A stretch of DNA of 64,000 bases, taken from contig RAYY01000011.1 in the NCBI GenBank assembly GCA_003611875.1, forward strand, positions 42,353 through 106,352. The letters are read 5' to 3'. This document shows positions 30,398 to 39,633 of the stretch, piece by piece. Position numbers and translations under genes: made by a program. How positions within the stretch are numbered: the stretch's first letter is position 1; each line of letters starts with the position of its first letter. Source of the stretch: a bacterium D16-56 (GTDB taxonomy: Bacteria; Bacillota; Clostridia; Lachnospirales; Lachnospiraceae). Under the pieces are notes generated by a model. The model was not told the origin of the DNA, did no database searches, and was given only the letters and a program-made list of their open reading frames with translations.

Positions 30398-30470
30398 GAA
30401 CTGCTAATAGAATTTGCCAGGTCTATCCAAAATGCTAATAAAGAGTAATTCTATTAGCAGGTAAATGAAC
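30394..30470 (+). pseudogene. 3' end of a second integrase copy
   Basis: Matches the last codons and stop of the integrase at 63.85-63.91 kb (LLIEFARSIQNANKE) plus its downstream bases. It is joined directly to the preceding gene fragment at a TCCT sequence. It shows that element A once had the same integrase at its right end. Confidence 0.8.
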
Positions 30471-30490
30471 GGGTAAAATACCATATTAGC
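30402..30490. promoter_or_regulatory. putative integrase arm-type sites, right end of element A
   Basis: Four copies of ATTAGCA, two in each orientation (about 30402, 30433, 30453, 30484), overlapping and following the integrase 3' end. The same set is present at the end of the integrase of element B, and two pairs lie at the left end of B. Tyrosine integrases bind repeats of this kind in the arms of their attachment site. Confidence 0.5.
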
Positions 30491-30520
30491 AAATCCAAGT
30501 TTTGACACTGAAATGAAGAA

Positions 30521-30554
30521 AGCCGAAAACCCGCTAAAATCAAGGCTTTCGGCT
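30521..30554 (-). terminator. terminator behind the tRNA-Arg(CCT) 3' fragment
   Basis: On the minus strand AGCCGAAA...TTTCGGCT forms an 8-bp stem followed by TTCTT, directly after the tRNA 3' end, as expected for a tRNA terminator carried by the element. Confidence 0.6.
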
Positions 30555-30563
30555 ATGTTTCCA

Positions 30564-30607
30564 GCGTTCCCGAGGTGACTCGAACACCCGACCTACCGCT
30601 TAGGAGG
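30564..30607 (-). other. tRNA-Arg(CCT) 3' half, attachment core between elements A and B
   Basis: Minus-strand sequence from the anticodon loop (CTCCTAA) through T-arm (GGGTG TTCGAGT CACCT) and acceptor strand CGGGAAC. The 5' half is absent: element B sequence follows instead, so the intact tRNA should lie past the right edge of the window. Identical layout to the 13.9-kb fragment. Confidence 0.7.
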
Positions 30608-30748
30608 AAAACTTATACCTTGTCCTACGGTTACCTTGCACATCTTTTCATGCTCTTTTATGTCTAAAGTGTCCTCGTAGAACCCAGCTTATTGTGCTTT
30701 TTTATTGCATATTGCACAATTTTATCTACTATTATCCATTTTCATCAA

Positions 30749-30809
30749 ATTAGCAAAAAATTAGCAGAAGCCGTTTTTAGGAACGTCGATTAGCAGAAAA
30801 TTAGCAGAA
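30749..30809 (+). promoter_or_regulatory. putative integrase arm-type sites, left end of element B
   Basis: Four ATTAGCARAA repeats in two pairs (30749/30760 and 30789/30800), each pair spaced 11 bp, one helical turn. The 385-bp gap between the tRNA fragment and the first gene holds these and no gene. Confidence 0.5.
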
Positions 30810-30992
30810 TCACCGTTTGATTTCTATGCTGATTCATGCAAATCAATTCAAATTATAAAGTCTATATTTTGTTGCGGATGTGTACTCAGGTGAAAAACCC
30901 TGAGCCGCATCGGATAGTCTCATTCTATCATAGCCCACACCGGCTGACAACAAAAACGGATTCTTTTATTCCAAAACAGGCTTCTCTAATTT

Positions 30993-31763
30993 ATGGAGGG
31001 TTCTATGTCAGAATATCAATTAGAGATCAAACAGGTCGTGGACTATCCACGCTGCCGGATTTACCGGCATTTTATCCAGAACTTAATGGCAGACCAGAGC
31101 ATTCGCACAGGCGGGGGTTCCGATCTTTTTTATTATACGGTACTTTGCAACTATGCGAACTTCCGTACTTCTTACCTCGGCATAGATGGTATCGGCTATA
31201 CGGTATATCCCGGTGAGTGGATCTGCACCGTGAAAGAACTGTCCGCATGGTTCCGTACCCGTTTCCAGTGCCAGGCAGTTTCCATCCTGGACGAACTGCA
31301 GAAACGCCACCTTATCTCCTATCTTTTTCTGGACCGTGGAAAGGTGGTCAAATACAAAATCCGTGACTGGAAAAAACATAATACCGTACTGGACTACAAC
31401 TGCCCCTGTCAAAAAGATACGGGCTTTTTCTTTATGCCGACTGTGGTTGCAACGGAACTGGTCAGCGTCGGCCGCTGTTCGGAAATGGATATCCTGCTGG
31501 ATCTGTGGATGTCCGCTGTCTACAATGACAGCCAGGTGCAGGGTTCGGAGATCGGTCCGGTTGTCTATCTCCGCAACGGCACCGGCTCTCCTCTGGTAGC
31601 CTACAGTGAGATGGCTGTCCGCTGGGGCATCTCCAAAGCCACAACAGGGCGTGTGCTGAAAAAATTCGCTGATATGGACTATATCTCCTTAATGTCTTTC
31701 CCCGGAAGGACAGGCAGCGTGATCTATCTGCACAGCTATCTTTCCACCATGTTCCAGATATAA
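30993..31763 (+). CDS. element-family first gene, winged-helix-like protein
   Basis: A 256-residue soluble protein. The second half contains a winged-helix-like segment (EMAVRWGISKATTGRVLKKFADMDYISL), and an N-terminal part has a similar pattern (ELSAWFRTRFQCQAVSILDELQKRHLI), so it may be a duplicated DNA-binding protein such as a replication initiator or regulator. A decayed copy at 14.0 kb occupies the same place relative to a tRNA fragment, so it marks the left end of the element family. GGAGG precedes the ATG. Confidence 0.75.
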   Translation: MEGSMSEYQLEIKQVVDYPRCRIYRHFIQNLMADQSIRTGGGSDLFYYTVLCNYANFRTSYLGIDGIGYTVYPGEWICTVKELSAWFRTRFQCQAVSILDELQKRHLISYLFLDRGKVVKYKIRDWKKHNTVLDYNCPCQKDTGFFFMPTVVATELVSVGRCSEMDILLDLWMSAVYNDSQVQGSEIGPVVYLRNGTGSPLVAYSEMAVRWGISKATTGRVLKKFADMDYISLMSFPGRTGSVIYLHSYLSTMFQI

Positions 31764-31793
31764 GATGTTCTCGTTGACAAAGAAGATGTTGCC

Positions 31794-32162
31794 ATGGTCT
31801 TGAAAATCAATGTCACCCTGCCGAAGGAAACAGAACCACAGGCAGATTCCACTGTCACAGAGCACGAGGTATGCGTTTCAGAGGAATTGTTCAGCGTTTC
31901 AAAATCTAACATGGAAGCAGTCATTACAAAAATGGCGCAAGTCCTTGATGCACAGGGGATTTCCTGTTTCCGGTGCCACAAATCCGTATATAAGTTATAT
32001 CCTTTATCAGACGCCTGCAGGGAAGAGTATATATCCCACATAAAGAAGGGGGCTGTACGGTTCGGAATGACTGTATCCTGCGGGGATGATAAGCCGGTCT
32101 ACACCTTTGAGCTGACGCTCTCTCCTACCGAAAAAGACAGGGAAGGAGGTGCCAGGGCATGA
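31794..32162 (+). CDS. hypothetical element protein
   Basis: A 122-residue acidic protein of unknown function with two Cys and no membrane segment. It follows the first gene by 30 bp and overlaps the next gene's start by 4 bp, so it belongs to the left-end operon. Confidence 0.65.
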   Translation: MVLKINVTLPKETEPQADSTVTEHEVCVSEELFSVSKSNMEAVITKMAQVLDAQGISCFRCHKSVYKLYPLSDACREEYISHIKKGAVRFGMTVSCGDDKPVYTFELTLSPTEKDREGGARA

Positions 32163-32707
32163 AAAAGAATCAGGAAGAAATGAACATTGCCGATAACCCG
32201 CTGTACCATGATACCTGGAAGCTGCTGAAAAAATACAGGGATGTGGTGTGGAGCCTGGAGCTGTCCGTCCAGCAGGTGAGGAGCCGGTTTGAGATCGAGT
32301 ATGGGAGTTCCATCGAGGACTTTCTGGAGTCTGTCTATGTGGCGGGGATAGATCTGTCAGACCGCAGCATCGAACACCATGCCAAATGTATCGAACGGAG
32401 CCACCGGATGCTGAAACTACTGGACACTTCCATTGACCTGCTCCGAACCAAACACAAGAATGGGGAGAATTATTACTGGCTGCTGTATTACTCTTTCCTC
32501 TCCCCACAGCAGCTGCGAAACGTGGAAGAGATCATAGAGAAGCTGCGCCCCCATATCCGGGATATCAGCTTCCGTACTTATTATCGCAGGAGACGGGAGG
32601 CGATTGACGCACTCAGCTCTATCCTGTGGGGGTATACATCCAAAGACAGTATCGACATTCTAGAGAAGTTCTTTCCGAACGATAAGGATGCCGGAGAACA
32701 GGAATGA
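32159..32707 (+). CDS. hypothetical helical protein, sigma-region-4/ArpU-like pattern
   Basis: A 182-residue helical protein. The C-terminal part (YYSFLSPQQLRNVEEIIEKL ... ISFRTYYRRRREAIDALS) has the spacing of a helix-turn-helix as in ArpU/sigma-70 region-4-like phage regulators. Its ATG overlaps the previous stop. A transcriptional role is inferred only. Confidence 0.65.
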   Translation: MKKNQEEMNIADNPLYHDTWKLLKKYRDVVWSLELSVQQVRSRFEIEYGSSIEDFLESVYVAGIDLSDRSIEHHAKCIERSHRMLKLLDTSIDLLRTKHKNGENYYWLLYYSFLSPQQLRNVEEIIEKLRPHIRDISFRTYYRRRREAIDALSSILWGYTSKDSIDILEKFFPNDKDAGEQE

Positions 32708-32755
32708 GCAGCTAAATGGTATTTACAGGCAATCAGGCCGGATTGGAGGAAATAT

Positions 32756-33280
32756 ATGATAACATTGACTGAGGATGAAAAAAGAATGGTATTCCAGCTG
32801 GAGGGCTGCCACAGGTATGATGCGATACAGGAAATTGCTATATTCTGCCGGTATACCCGTGACCATGATAAGAGGAATATTGCTGAAAATCTGTTAAAGA
32901 AACTCCGTGAACTTTCAGAGAATGACTGCAGGGAATTGATCTGTGACATTCAGAAAGACTATCACCTACCCTGGAAAGCGAGGACTGTCGGGGAGATGAT
33001 TGCTGTGGCAAGACAGGAATCTGGTGCCCAAAAACTGGAAGGGCACGACATCATGGCACTGGAACGCTTTGACCCGGAAGTAAAGCATATGATCGTGTTT
33101 GATGTGCTTTCGAGCAAATCTCCCATAGGAGATAAGGGAGAGCGGATGCGTCTGTTTCTAACAGAATCCGGATATCAAAAGGCGTTGGAGAGCCAAAGCA
33201 AGGCTTTCATCCAAATCCTGAACCATGCAGGAGTAATACAGGGGCATTTGCGGTATGACCGGACAGACAGGGATTTATGA
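32756..33280 (+). CDS. hypothetical element protein
   Basis: A 174-residue soluble protein of mixed alpha/beta pattern with no motif I recognise. A strong TTGGAGG lies seven bases before the ATG. It is the last gene of the left-end group. Confidence 0.65.
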   Translation: MITLTEDEKRMVFQLEGCHRYDAIQEIAIFCRYTRDHDKRNIAENLLKKLRELSENDCRELICDIQKDYHLPWKARTVGEMIAVARQESGAQKLEGHDIMALERFDPEVKHMIVFDVLSSKSPIGDKGERMRLFLTESGYQKALESQSKAFIQILNHAGVIQGHLRYDRTDRDL

Positions 33281-33408
33281 GGTGAAATATATTGTGAAAA
33301 TCCATATAACCAGACAGAATACAGATAAAGGAAATCCATTGAACCATGCGGGATTTTGTGGTATTATAAATATGGGAAAATGTATGTATAAGGCAGGTGA
33401 CATCATTG

Positions 33409-34278
33409 ATGGAACATAATGCAAAAATTTCAGAAAACACACAGCAGGAATCCGTTCCTGTAATGAAACGTACTATTAAAGACAGCGTTTTTACAAATCT
33501 TTTTAAAGATAAAAAGTATTTGATACAGTTATATCAGGCTCTTCACCCAGATGATAAACAAACTACCGAAGATGACATAAAAGATATCACCATCAATAAT
33601 GTTCTTGTTGATGATAGCTATAATGATCTGGGATTTTCAGTAGGTAACCGGCTTTTGATACTGATTGAGGCTCAGGCCACATGGACAGTAAATATTTTAT
33701 TCCGTATCCTTATGTATCTTGTACAGACATATCGGGAATATTTTAGAGTAACAGAGCAGGATATTTATAACAGCACAAAATTGAAGATGCCAAAGCCTGA
33801 ATTATATATCATATATACGGGAAACAGGAAAGAACGGCCTGAAGAATTATCTTTTTCAGAAGAGTTTTTTGGTGGAGAAGATATTTGCATAGACGCGAGA
33901 GCTAAGGTTATTTATGATGGAAAAGAAGGTGATATTATCCATCAGTATGTGGCATTTACCAAAGTATGTCAGGAGCAGGCATCAATCCATGGAAGAACCA
34001 GAAAGGCTATACAGGAAGCAATCCGCATCTGCAAAGACAGGAATGTGCTGAAGGAATATCTCGAAAGCAAAGAAAAGGAGGTTGTCAATATGATGATGGA
34101 GTTATATGATCAGGAAGAAGTGATGCGCTCTTATGTCAAAAGCAAAGAGCATGATACAAAAGTTGAAACAGCGAAACGATATTTGTCGTTGGGAAAATTA
34201 TCCTTTGAAGAAATTGCGATTGGTTCTGGTCTGTCTATAGAAGAGATTGAAGAACTGGCTAGCATGCAACTGGCATAA
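33409..34278 (+). CDS. Rpn-family recombination-promoting nuclease (PD-(D/E)XK)
   Basis: A 289-residue protein of the Rpn / PDDEXK-2 transposase-like family: an N-terminal KDSVFTNLFKDKKYLIQLYQ block, the strand LLILIEAQATW with the catalytic E-x-Q element, the middle PELYIIYTGN, and a C-terminal coiled region with a LSFEEIAIGSGLS helix-turn-helix-like end. Rpn proteins are DNA endonucleases linked to recombination and phage defence. The ATG is used rather than an upstream GTG. A C-terminal relative lies broken at 41.9 kb. Confidence 0.85.
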   Translation: MEHNAKISENTQQESVPVMKRTIKDSVFTNLFKDKKYLIQLYQALHPDDKQTTEDDIKDITINNVLVDDSYNDLGFSVGNRLLILIEAQATWTVNILFRILMYLVQTYREYFRVTEQDIYNSTKLKMPKPELYIIYTGNRKERPEELSFSEEFFGGEDICIDARAKVIYDGKEGDIIHQYVAFTKVCQEQASIHGRTRKAIQEAIRICKDRNVLKEYLESKEKEVVNMMMELYDQEEVMRSYVKSKEHDTKVETAKRYLSLGKLSFEEIAIGSGLSIEEIEELASMQLA

Positions 34279-34310
34279 TTATTTAAAAGCTATTCTTTTC
34301 ATAAAATAAA

Positions 34311-34349
34311 AGCAGGATATCTATATACAAATACCAGGTATATCCTGCT
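34311..34349. terminator. bidirectional terminator
   Basis: Perfect 10-bp stem AGCAGGATAT/ATATCCTGCT with a 19-nt loop, T-rich on both sides, between the convergent Rpn and SMC-like genes. Confidence 0.75.
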
Positions 34350-34386
34350 TTTGTTTTGAGCAAAACTGTGTTTTGTGGATAAGTTT

Positions 34387-36066
34387 TTAAAAAACAGTAA
34401 ATATTTCTGAAATTTCTTGTTCGTAAGAGGCATATTCATCTTTGCTAAATAGATGATTCTGTGGATTTTCCAATAGTATAATATTTACATCAGGAATACT
34501 ATTAGCTGTTTCCTTACCTTCTATTGATGCAACAATAATCTGGTTTTCTGTTTTATCCCATGTCAATAGCGTCCGAATAACTGACTCTAAATGGTCTTTA
34601 TCCTGTTCCAGAACATTTGGAGAATCAATTACTAAGGGGAAAGAAATCATATCAGGACATTTTTTCTTTTGCGTTTGTACAAAAGATAACATTTGTGCAA
34701 CTTTGCATCTTGGACCATAAGCACCACTCGCAATGATCGCTGTTCCTGGTTCTATTTCTTCTTCTACTTGATCCTTTGGAACATCAAGCTCAGTCAAAAG
34801 TTTTGACAGATTAGTTTGATAAATATTATTTGTTTGGGCTCTTTCTTCATTATAGCCCGCTAATTGTTTTTTGATATCTGAAGTTTCTTTCCCTAATCGC
34901 TCTATTTCCGCAATATTTGCACCCACTTTTGTTTGATATTCCAATAATAGTTGCTGAGTGGCTTTAGATTTCAAATACGCATTATAAACCTCCTGATTAT
35001 CAGCAAGTGATTTCTCATAAAATTGTAATAAATCTTGTTTTTCAGAAAATTTAGTTTTCAGTTTAGCAATCTTTTTTTCTAACTTGTTAATTTCATTAGT
35101 AATATTTGTATAGTCATCATGCAACGATTCTAATAAATACATTTTTTCGAGTTTTTGTGTCATAGAACGCTCAAAAAACATCCCACACCGAGGGCATTCA
35201 ACAACTTCCTCTACACCCTCGTCGCTTATTGGAACTTTTTTCTTAATATATTTTGCAAGAACTTCTTTATCATGAGTTAGCTGTATATGCTCATCTTCCG
35301 CTTCCACCAAGGCACTTCTTGATTTTGCAATGTCTTCAAGTATCCCTTTTATTTCGTTTTGACGAGTATTTATTGCACGCTCCAATGAAGTAACATCAAA
35401 GGACATTTGCGTATCATCCAGTCCATTTTGAAGTGTTTCTATTACTGTCAAATATCTTTGATTATCATTTGATAATTGGGTAATTTTTCTTTCATTAGCC
35501 TTTTGCAATTTACTTTTTCTTACATAATCATTATCAAACACACCAAGATGAAAGAAATAACTATTTTTTCGTTGCGGTAAATCAAATTGACCCATTCTAT
35601 CAAAAGAAAAAGAATTTACAGCCCATCCATTTTCTTGATCAACATAATATGGCATATAATAAAATGCCGGAGGACACTTTGTTATTGTTCCCAATGCATC
35701 TTTACCAACCAAATTGATCTGAAGTTTAAAAATATCTTCCAGAGCATCTCTGAACGCTTCAACCGATATATACTTTTTTACAAATTCTCTATTCTTATAT
35801 AAAACAAACCCTCTATTTAAACGACAAACTCTATAATCAAAATTATCCACTACAAAATCAATATATGTTAAAAGGTTAACTGCTTTAATTGGTTTAGGAA
35901 AAAATACTTCTGCCCCTAACGTATAGTAAATTGACTTCATAATAACAGATTTGCCCAAATGATTTCGCTCACTTGTAAGCAAATTTTTGTCTTCAGAAAA
36001 ACGTATTCTTTTTGCTTCTTTATTTGTTAAATCGACTATTGTTATTGACGTAATAATTAAATTCAT
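34387..36066 (-). CDS. SMC/RecN-like ATPase with CxxC hook, Lamassu LmuB-like
   Basis: A 559-residue protein. N-terminal Walker A (NHLGKSVIMKSIYYTLG) near 35-52, long coiled coils at about 190-275 and 310-400 around a CPRCG zinc-hook-like motif near residue 292, and a C-terminal VIDSP block near 485 as the Walker B region. It resembles DUF2326-type and Rad50-like proteins. Its ATG overlaps the stop of the upstream DUF4297 nuclease gene, the pairing seen in Lamassu systems (SMC sensor plus effector). The DNA is markedly AT-rich compared with the element backbone, so it is foreign cargo. Confidence 0.7.
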   Translation of the reverse strand: MNLIITSITIVDLTNKEAKRIRFSEDKNLLTSERNHLGKSVIMKSIYYTLGAEVFFPKPIKAVNLLTYIDFVVDNFDYRVCRLNRGFVLYKNREFVKKYISVEAFRDALEDIFKLQINLVGKDALGTITKCPPAFYYMPYYVDQENGWAVNSFSFDRMGQFDLPQRKNSYFFHLGVFDNDYVRKSKLQKANERKITQLSNDNQRYLTVIETLQNGLDDTQMSFDVTSLERAINTRQNEIKGILEDIAKSRSALVEAEDEHIQLTHDKEVLAKYIKKKVPISDEGVEEVVECPRCGMFFERSMTQKLEKMYLLESLHDDYTNITNEINKLEKKIAKLKTKFSEKQDLLQFYEKSLADNQEVYNAYLKSKATQQLLLEYQTKVGANIAEIERLGKETSDIKKQLAGYNEERAQTNNIYQTNLSKLLTELDVPKDQVEEEIEPGTAIIASGAYGPRCKVAQMLSFVQTQKKKCPDMISFPLVIDSPNVLEQDKDHLESVIRTLLTWDKTENQIIVASIEGKETANSIPDVNIILLENPQNHLFSKDEYASYEQEISEIFTVF

Positions 36067-37130
36067 TTTATTTCACCCCCATAACAATATCTATGTATCA
36101 AAATCATTATAAGCACTTTAAGATAATATTCATCTGCATATGCCATAGAAACTATATTTTTACATAATGCTTGATCATATACATCAGACAAAATATTGGG
36201 CATATCGTCAACTCCAGATTCATTTACCTCTTCAATCAGCTTTGACAATGCTTGTTTGGTTTTGACAAATGTGGCAGTATCCGAATACATATCCATTTTA
36301 ATTTGTGAATATTGAAACGCATATTTTCTACGTTCTGAAACAGACGAAATATCAAAATCTGTATAGAGTTTATCAAGTGTGGGAATCTGTATCGCTAATC
36401 CACAAGATATAACATTTTTTATATCCTGGCTTTTAACACCTTTTTGTTTGAAAATTTCCTCTACATCTGTACACTTTTCATCAATTTCATTTTTAAATTT
36501 ATCATCTAATTCATTGTATAACAATTTATATATTGATTTTACTGTGGCAACTTGCAGGTTAGGATCTTTATCCAACAAAAAATTTTCAAATTCATGTTCA
36601 ACTTCTTCTTTATGTCCCTTAGTAGAAAGTGAGGAACGAATAAAATAGAATTTAGATAAATCCACATCCTCTTCTTTTATATTTTGCACTTTGGCTATTG
36701 CTTTTCGTATTTTATTTATATTATCTTGTATACTTTCTTCATTTAATGAGGTTTTGGTATTCGGAAAAACAATATCTTGTTTAACCACTACATCTGTATT
36801 ACATACCACTGATGCGCTTCCAACAAATCCCTTATATTTTTGAGCATTATTATATAGTTTTTGATACCATTCATCTTTTATTATGACATTAAGTGAATAC
36901 TGTTTATCAGAAGACTTTGTTTTGACTTGATATAAATGTATTTCTGATGGGGCATCCGGATTACAGATTATGGAAATATCTTCAATATAATCCATCATCA
37001 CCAGAAAATCTGTTGAGTAAAAATCCATAATTAGCTGTATAGCATAACTAACTTGTACAGTAAGCCTATTCTTTGTTCGTGAACCTGCAATTTCCTTTTG
37101 TGATTCTGAAATCATATCTTTTAAAGACAT
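36063..37130 (-). CDS. DUF4297/Cap4-type nuclease, Lamassu LmuA-like effector
   Basis: A 355-residue protein. The N-terminal domain has the PD-(D/E)XK core of DUF4297 (Cap4-like) nucleases: a hydrophobic strand with acidic residues (FLVMMDYIEDISII) and the EIHLYQVKTK strand with the catalytic Gln-Val-Lys. The rest is helical. In Lamassu and CBASS systems such nucleases cut DNA when activated by their partner; here the partner is the coupled SMC-like ATPase. No third (LmuC) gene is visible. Confidence 0.7.
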   Translation of the reverse strand: MSLKDMISESQKEIAGSRTKNRLTVQVSYAIQLIMDFYSTDFLVMMDYIEDISIICNPDAPSEIHLYQVKTKSSDKQYSLNVIIKDEWYQKLYNNAQKYKGFVGSASVVCNTDVVVKQDIVFPNTKTSLNEESIQDNINKIRKAIAKVQNIKEEDVDLSKFYFIRSSLSTKGHKEEVEHEFENFLLDKDPNLQVATVKSIYKLLYNELDDKFKNEIDEKCTDVEEIFKQKGVKSQDIKNVISCGLAIQIPTLDKLYTDFDISSVSERRKYAFQYSQIKMDMYSDTATFVKTKQALSKLIEEVNESGVDDMPNILSDVYDQALCKNIVSMAYADEYYLKVLIMILIHRYCYGGEIK

Positions 37131-37278
37131 CTGTTCCCCCTCCTTCCCCTATAATTTTCAACGACTTAATTAGGGTTATTCTACCATAAACTACCTTCAA
37201 TTACAATTCACTTGCCATATAAGTTTTCTATATAGCGTTAATAATGTTAATCAAAGGATTCAAAACTATTCTGCAGTT

Positions 37279-37335
37279 GGCACGAAATTGGCACAATTCC
37301 GCACAAAATTGGCACGGTTCTGCTCTTTCCCCGTA
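37279..37335 (+). repeat. GGCAC-iteron border motif, copy 1
   Basis: GGCAC repeated about every 11 bp, ending in TTGGCACGGTTCTGCTCTTT. The same block occurs at 43.95 and 44.90 kb, at borders between cargo modules. It overlaps the 5' end of the unknown membrane gene. Confidence 0.6.
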
Positions 37336-39633
37336 TTAGGACTTATTAAGGGTATTATTATTGCACTTTTTTTATTGTTTCTTGATGGAATCCTATTGGA
37401 AGCGGAATGTTTGGCCAAAATTGATGGTAGTATTTTTACAGCTGTCGTTATTGGTTGTCTGAGCATAGCAGGTGTCATATTGGGTTTATATTGTGCTAAT
37501 ATTTCTTCCATATATTCATCTAAATATGCAAATGCCCCTGCAGCAGTATCAAATGCATTTCAATGCGACAGATTAACCCAAAGATGCATCAGTGTAATTA
37601 TTGATTATATTATCTTTGGATTTATTGTAATTGTAGAAATCCTTATAGATTGTTCTTTAAGTTTAGGAACCGTTTTCACAATCATATTGTGGTCTATTGT
37701 AGTTATTATATCTTATAGTGTGGCAGGAAATAGAGCTTATCAGTTAGCAGACGTTTATAGTGTAGCAGATGATTCTTATAGACTCCTATATAGAATTATC
37801 TCGAATAACTTAAATAAAAAAATATATTCAAATGATGCAAGTTTCCAAAACCATTTTCAAAAAATCTGTGAGAATCAATTTAAACTTTTAAATGAAATCC
37901 AGCGTTTTGGAGAGTCTTTAGCTGAAAATAATATTGCTACAATGATACAATTCATGTGTAAAAATCTTGCACTCATGGAGGCTTATTGGGAAATAAAGAG
38001 GTATATTCCAAGAGATTCTTATTGGTTCAGAAATACTCAAAAATATCAGAAATGGCATCTTACAGACAGTATAGAGACCTCCACTGCACTAAGAACTGGA
38101 ACAATTTTACCTTCTAAAGCAGAACATGATTATTGGTGGTTTGAGAATGAAATATTTTCAATAAATCGGAAATGTATTTTGTATTTGTGTAAAACCAGTA
38201 ATTATTCCTCACTATATACATATTTATCATGCTTTGACACTATATGCGAAATTGCAATAAATAGTAAGGAAGTGAACTATTTTGTCAATCAAATTAACTA
38301 CCTGCGGGAACTTGTAGAAAAGTTAGCAACAGACATCGAAAAACAAGATGATGAGGAAAACAAAATTTTTGCTGGAATTGTAGAACAAATCTCTTTGCTT
38401 TATTTAGGTATTGTTTTGGAATCTAAAAAATATTGTGAAAACCTCGATATAAAAAAATTTATATCAAATGCAATCAGTATAATTGACAAAGGTAAACCTC
38501 TCGATAAATGTGAACTGTTCAGAGGAAAAGAGCAACTAGATTTCTATAATAAAATCATAACAGAAATACAAGTCGAAAAAAAGCGTCTAACGCCGGATTG
38601 GTTAATTGCGCAAAATGTAGCAAAAGAAGCGCATGTATATATTAACAGCTTAATAGATGCAATCCGAGAGGGTATCGATAACTCATTCCGATTAGGTCAG
38701 TATCTTTATGAAAAGAAAATGTTATTTGAGTCCTGTATAATTTCTCTGAGATTTTATGAATATGAATCTAAACTTTCAAGACTTTTGGAAGTAATAGAGC
38801 TTAAAGAAAAAGAATTTTCTGAATACCATATTGATCAGGCACTTGTTTGGGATGAACTAAAAATCGAAATTTTAAAGCAAACAATTAAAAAATGGAAAAA
38901 TACGATTCCGTCTTTATTACTTAAATGTTCAAGTGAATTTTCCATTAAAACATGGGAAAAGAGAGATGAGTATCCAGACTTCCTTGGTGAAAGCTATAAC
39001 CACATTTGTGATGATGCTATAAACGCCATTACTCAAAACAATATTTCGCAGTTTCAAGTAGACTTTGAAAATCTGTCCCGGCTTATGCTTTTATATCAAG
39101 AATATATTAGAACAGATTTTATAAAGAAAAAGGATGTGTATAAAATAGAATTTGTATATTACGCATTTACTTCCCCAATAGCAGAATGGGCTCAAATAGG
39201 TGGACTGGCCATATTGTGGGGTGAGTTCAATTCAAACAAAGACTGGAAAGAAATTGTAAACACTGTTACTGCGAAAATTTTTACAGATGATTCTGAAGGA
39301 ACAGAACTTGCTGAAACATTCATCAAATACATTCAAGACAGAGATAAATCTTGGATTGGTTTTGGATATCGAGGTTTTCTTGAAACTGAATGGAAGCAAA
39401 GAGTAGCGCAGGCAATTAAAAATTCTGAAATATATCAAACAGAATATGATTTATTTGGCATGAAGTTAAAAACAGAAAGCAAATTACTAAATGCTTTTTG
39501 TCAAAACTTTGAAAGTATGGGATTTATTACAGATCCATCAGAAGTATATTGGGTACTTTGCATCAATCCAATGTTGCCAGAAGAGAAAAAATTTCGTACA
39601 AGATATTCCTGGGAGGATAAGCTGAATGTATAA
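37288..39633 (+). CDS. unknown membrane protein, first gene of an uncharacterised two-gene module
   Basis: A frame of 781 residues with four hydrophobic segments in the first 150 (about 18-37, 48-69, 106-124, 130-147), then about 630 residues of helical cytoplasmic protein rich in aromatic residues. I recognise no family. There is no ATG before residue 200 and no ribosome site; the only early starts are TTG codons inside the GGCAC repeat, so the 5' end may have been replaced when the module was inserted. It overlaps the next gene by 8 bp. AT-rich, and divergent from the Lamassu-like pair 157 bp away. Confidence 0.65.
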   Translation: MAQFRTKLARFCSFPVLGLIKGIIIALFLLFLDGILLEAECLAKIDGSIFTAVVIGCLSIAGVILGLYCANISSIYSSKYANAPAAVSNAFQCDRLTQRCISVIIDYIIFGFIVIVEILIDCSLSLGTVFTIILWSIVVIISYSVAGNRAYQLADVYSVADDSYRLLYRIISNNLNKKIYSNDASFQNHFQKICENQFKLLNEIQRFGESLAENNIATMIQFMCKNLALMEAYWEIKRYIPRDSYWFRNTQKYQKWHLTDSIETSTALRTGTILPSKAEHDYWWFENEIFSINRKCILYLCKTSNYSSLYTYLSCFDTICEIAINSKEVNYFVNQINYLRELVEKLATDIEKQDDEENKIFAGIVEQISLLYLGIVLESKKYCENLDIKKFISNAISIIDKGKPLDKCELFRGKEQLDFYNKIITEIQVEKKRLTPDWLIAQNVAKEAHVYINSLIDAIREGIDNSFRLGQYLYEKKMLFESCIISLRFYEYESKLSRLLEVIELKEKEFSEYHIDQALVWDELKIEILKQTIKKWKNTIPSLLLKCSSEFSIKTWEKRDEYPDFLGESYNHICDDAINAITQNNISQFQVDFENLSRLMLLYQEYIRTDFIKKKDVYKIEFVYYAFTSPIAEWAQIGGLAILWGEFNSNKDWKEIVNTVTAKIFTDDSEGTELAETFIKYIQDRDKSWIGFGYRGFLETEWKQRVAQAIKNSEIYQTEYDLFGMKLKTESKLLNAFCQNFESMGFITDPSEVYWVLCINPMLPEEKKFRTRYSWEDKLNV

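Larger units (their letters stand above)
13885..30607. mobile_element. decayed integrative element A (tandem relative of element B)
   Basis: Bounded by two tRNA-Arg 3' fragments in the same orientation, each followed by a terminator. Next to the left one is a shortened copy of the first gene of element B. Before the right one are shortened copies of element B's ncRNA, a DUF1697 gene, the 401-residue gene and the integrase 3' end, in the same order as in B. The middle holds cargo genes only. I infer an old integration whose conjugation and integrase genes were lost. Whether all cargo between the ends arrived with it is uncertain. Confidence 0.55.
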
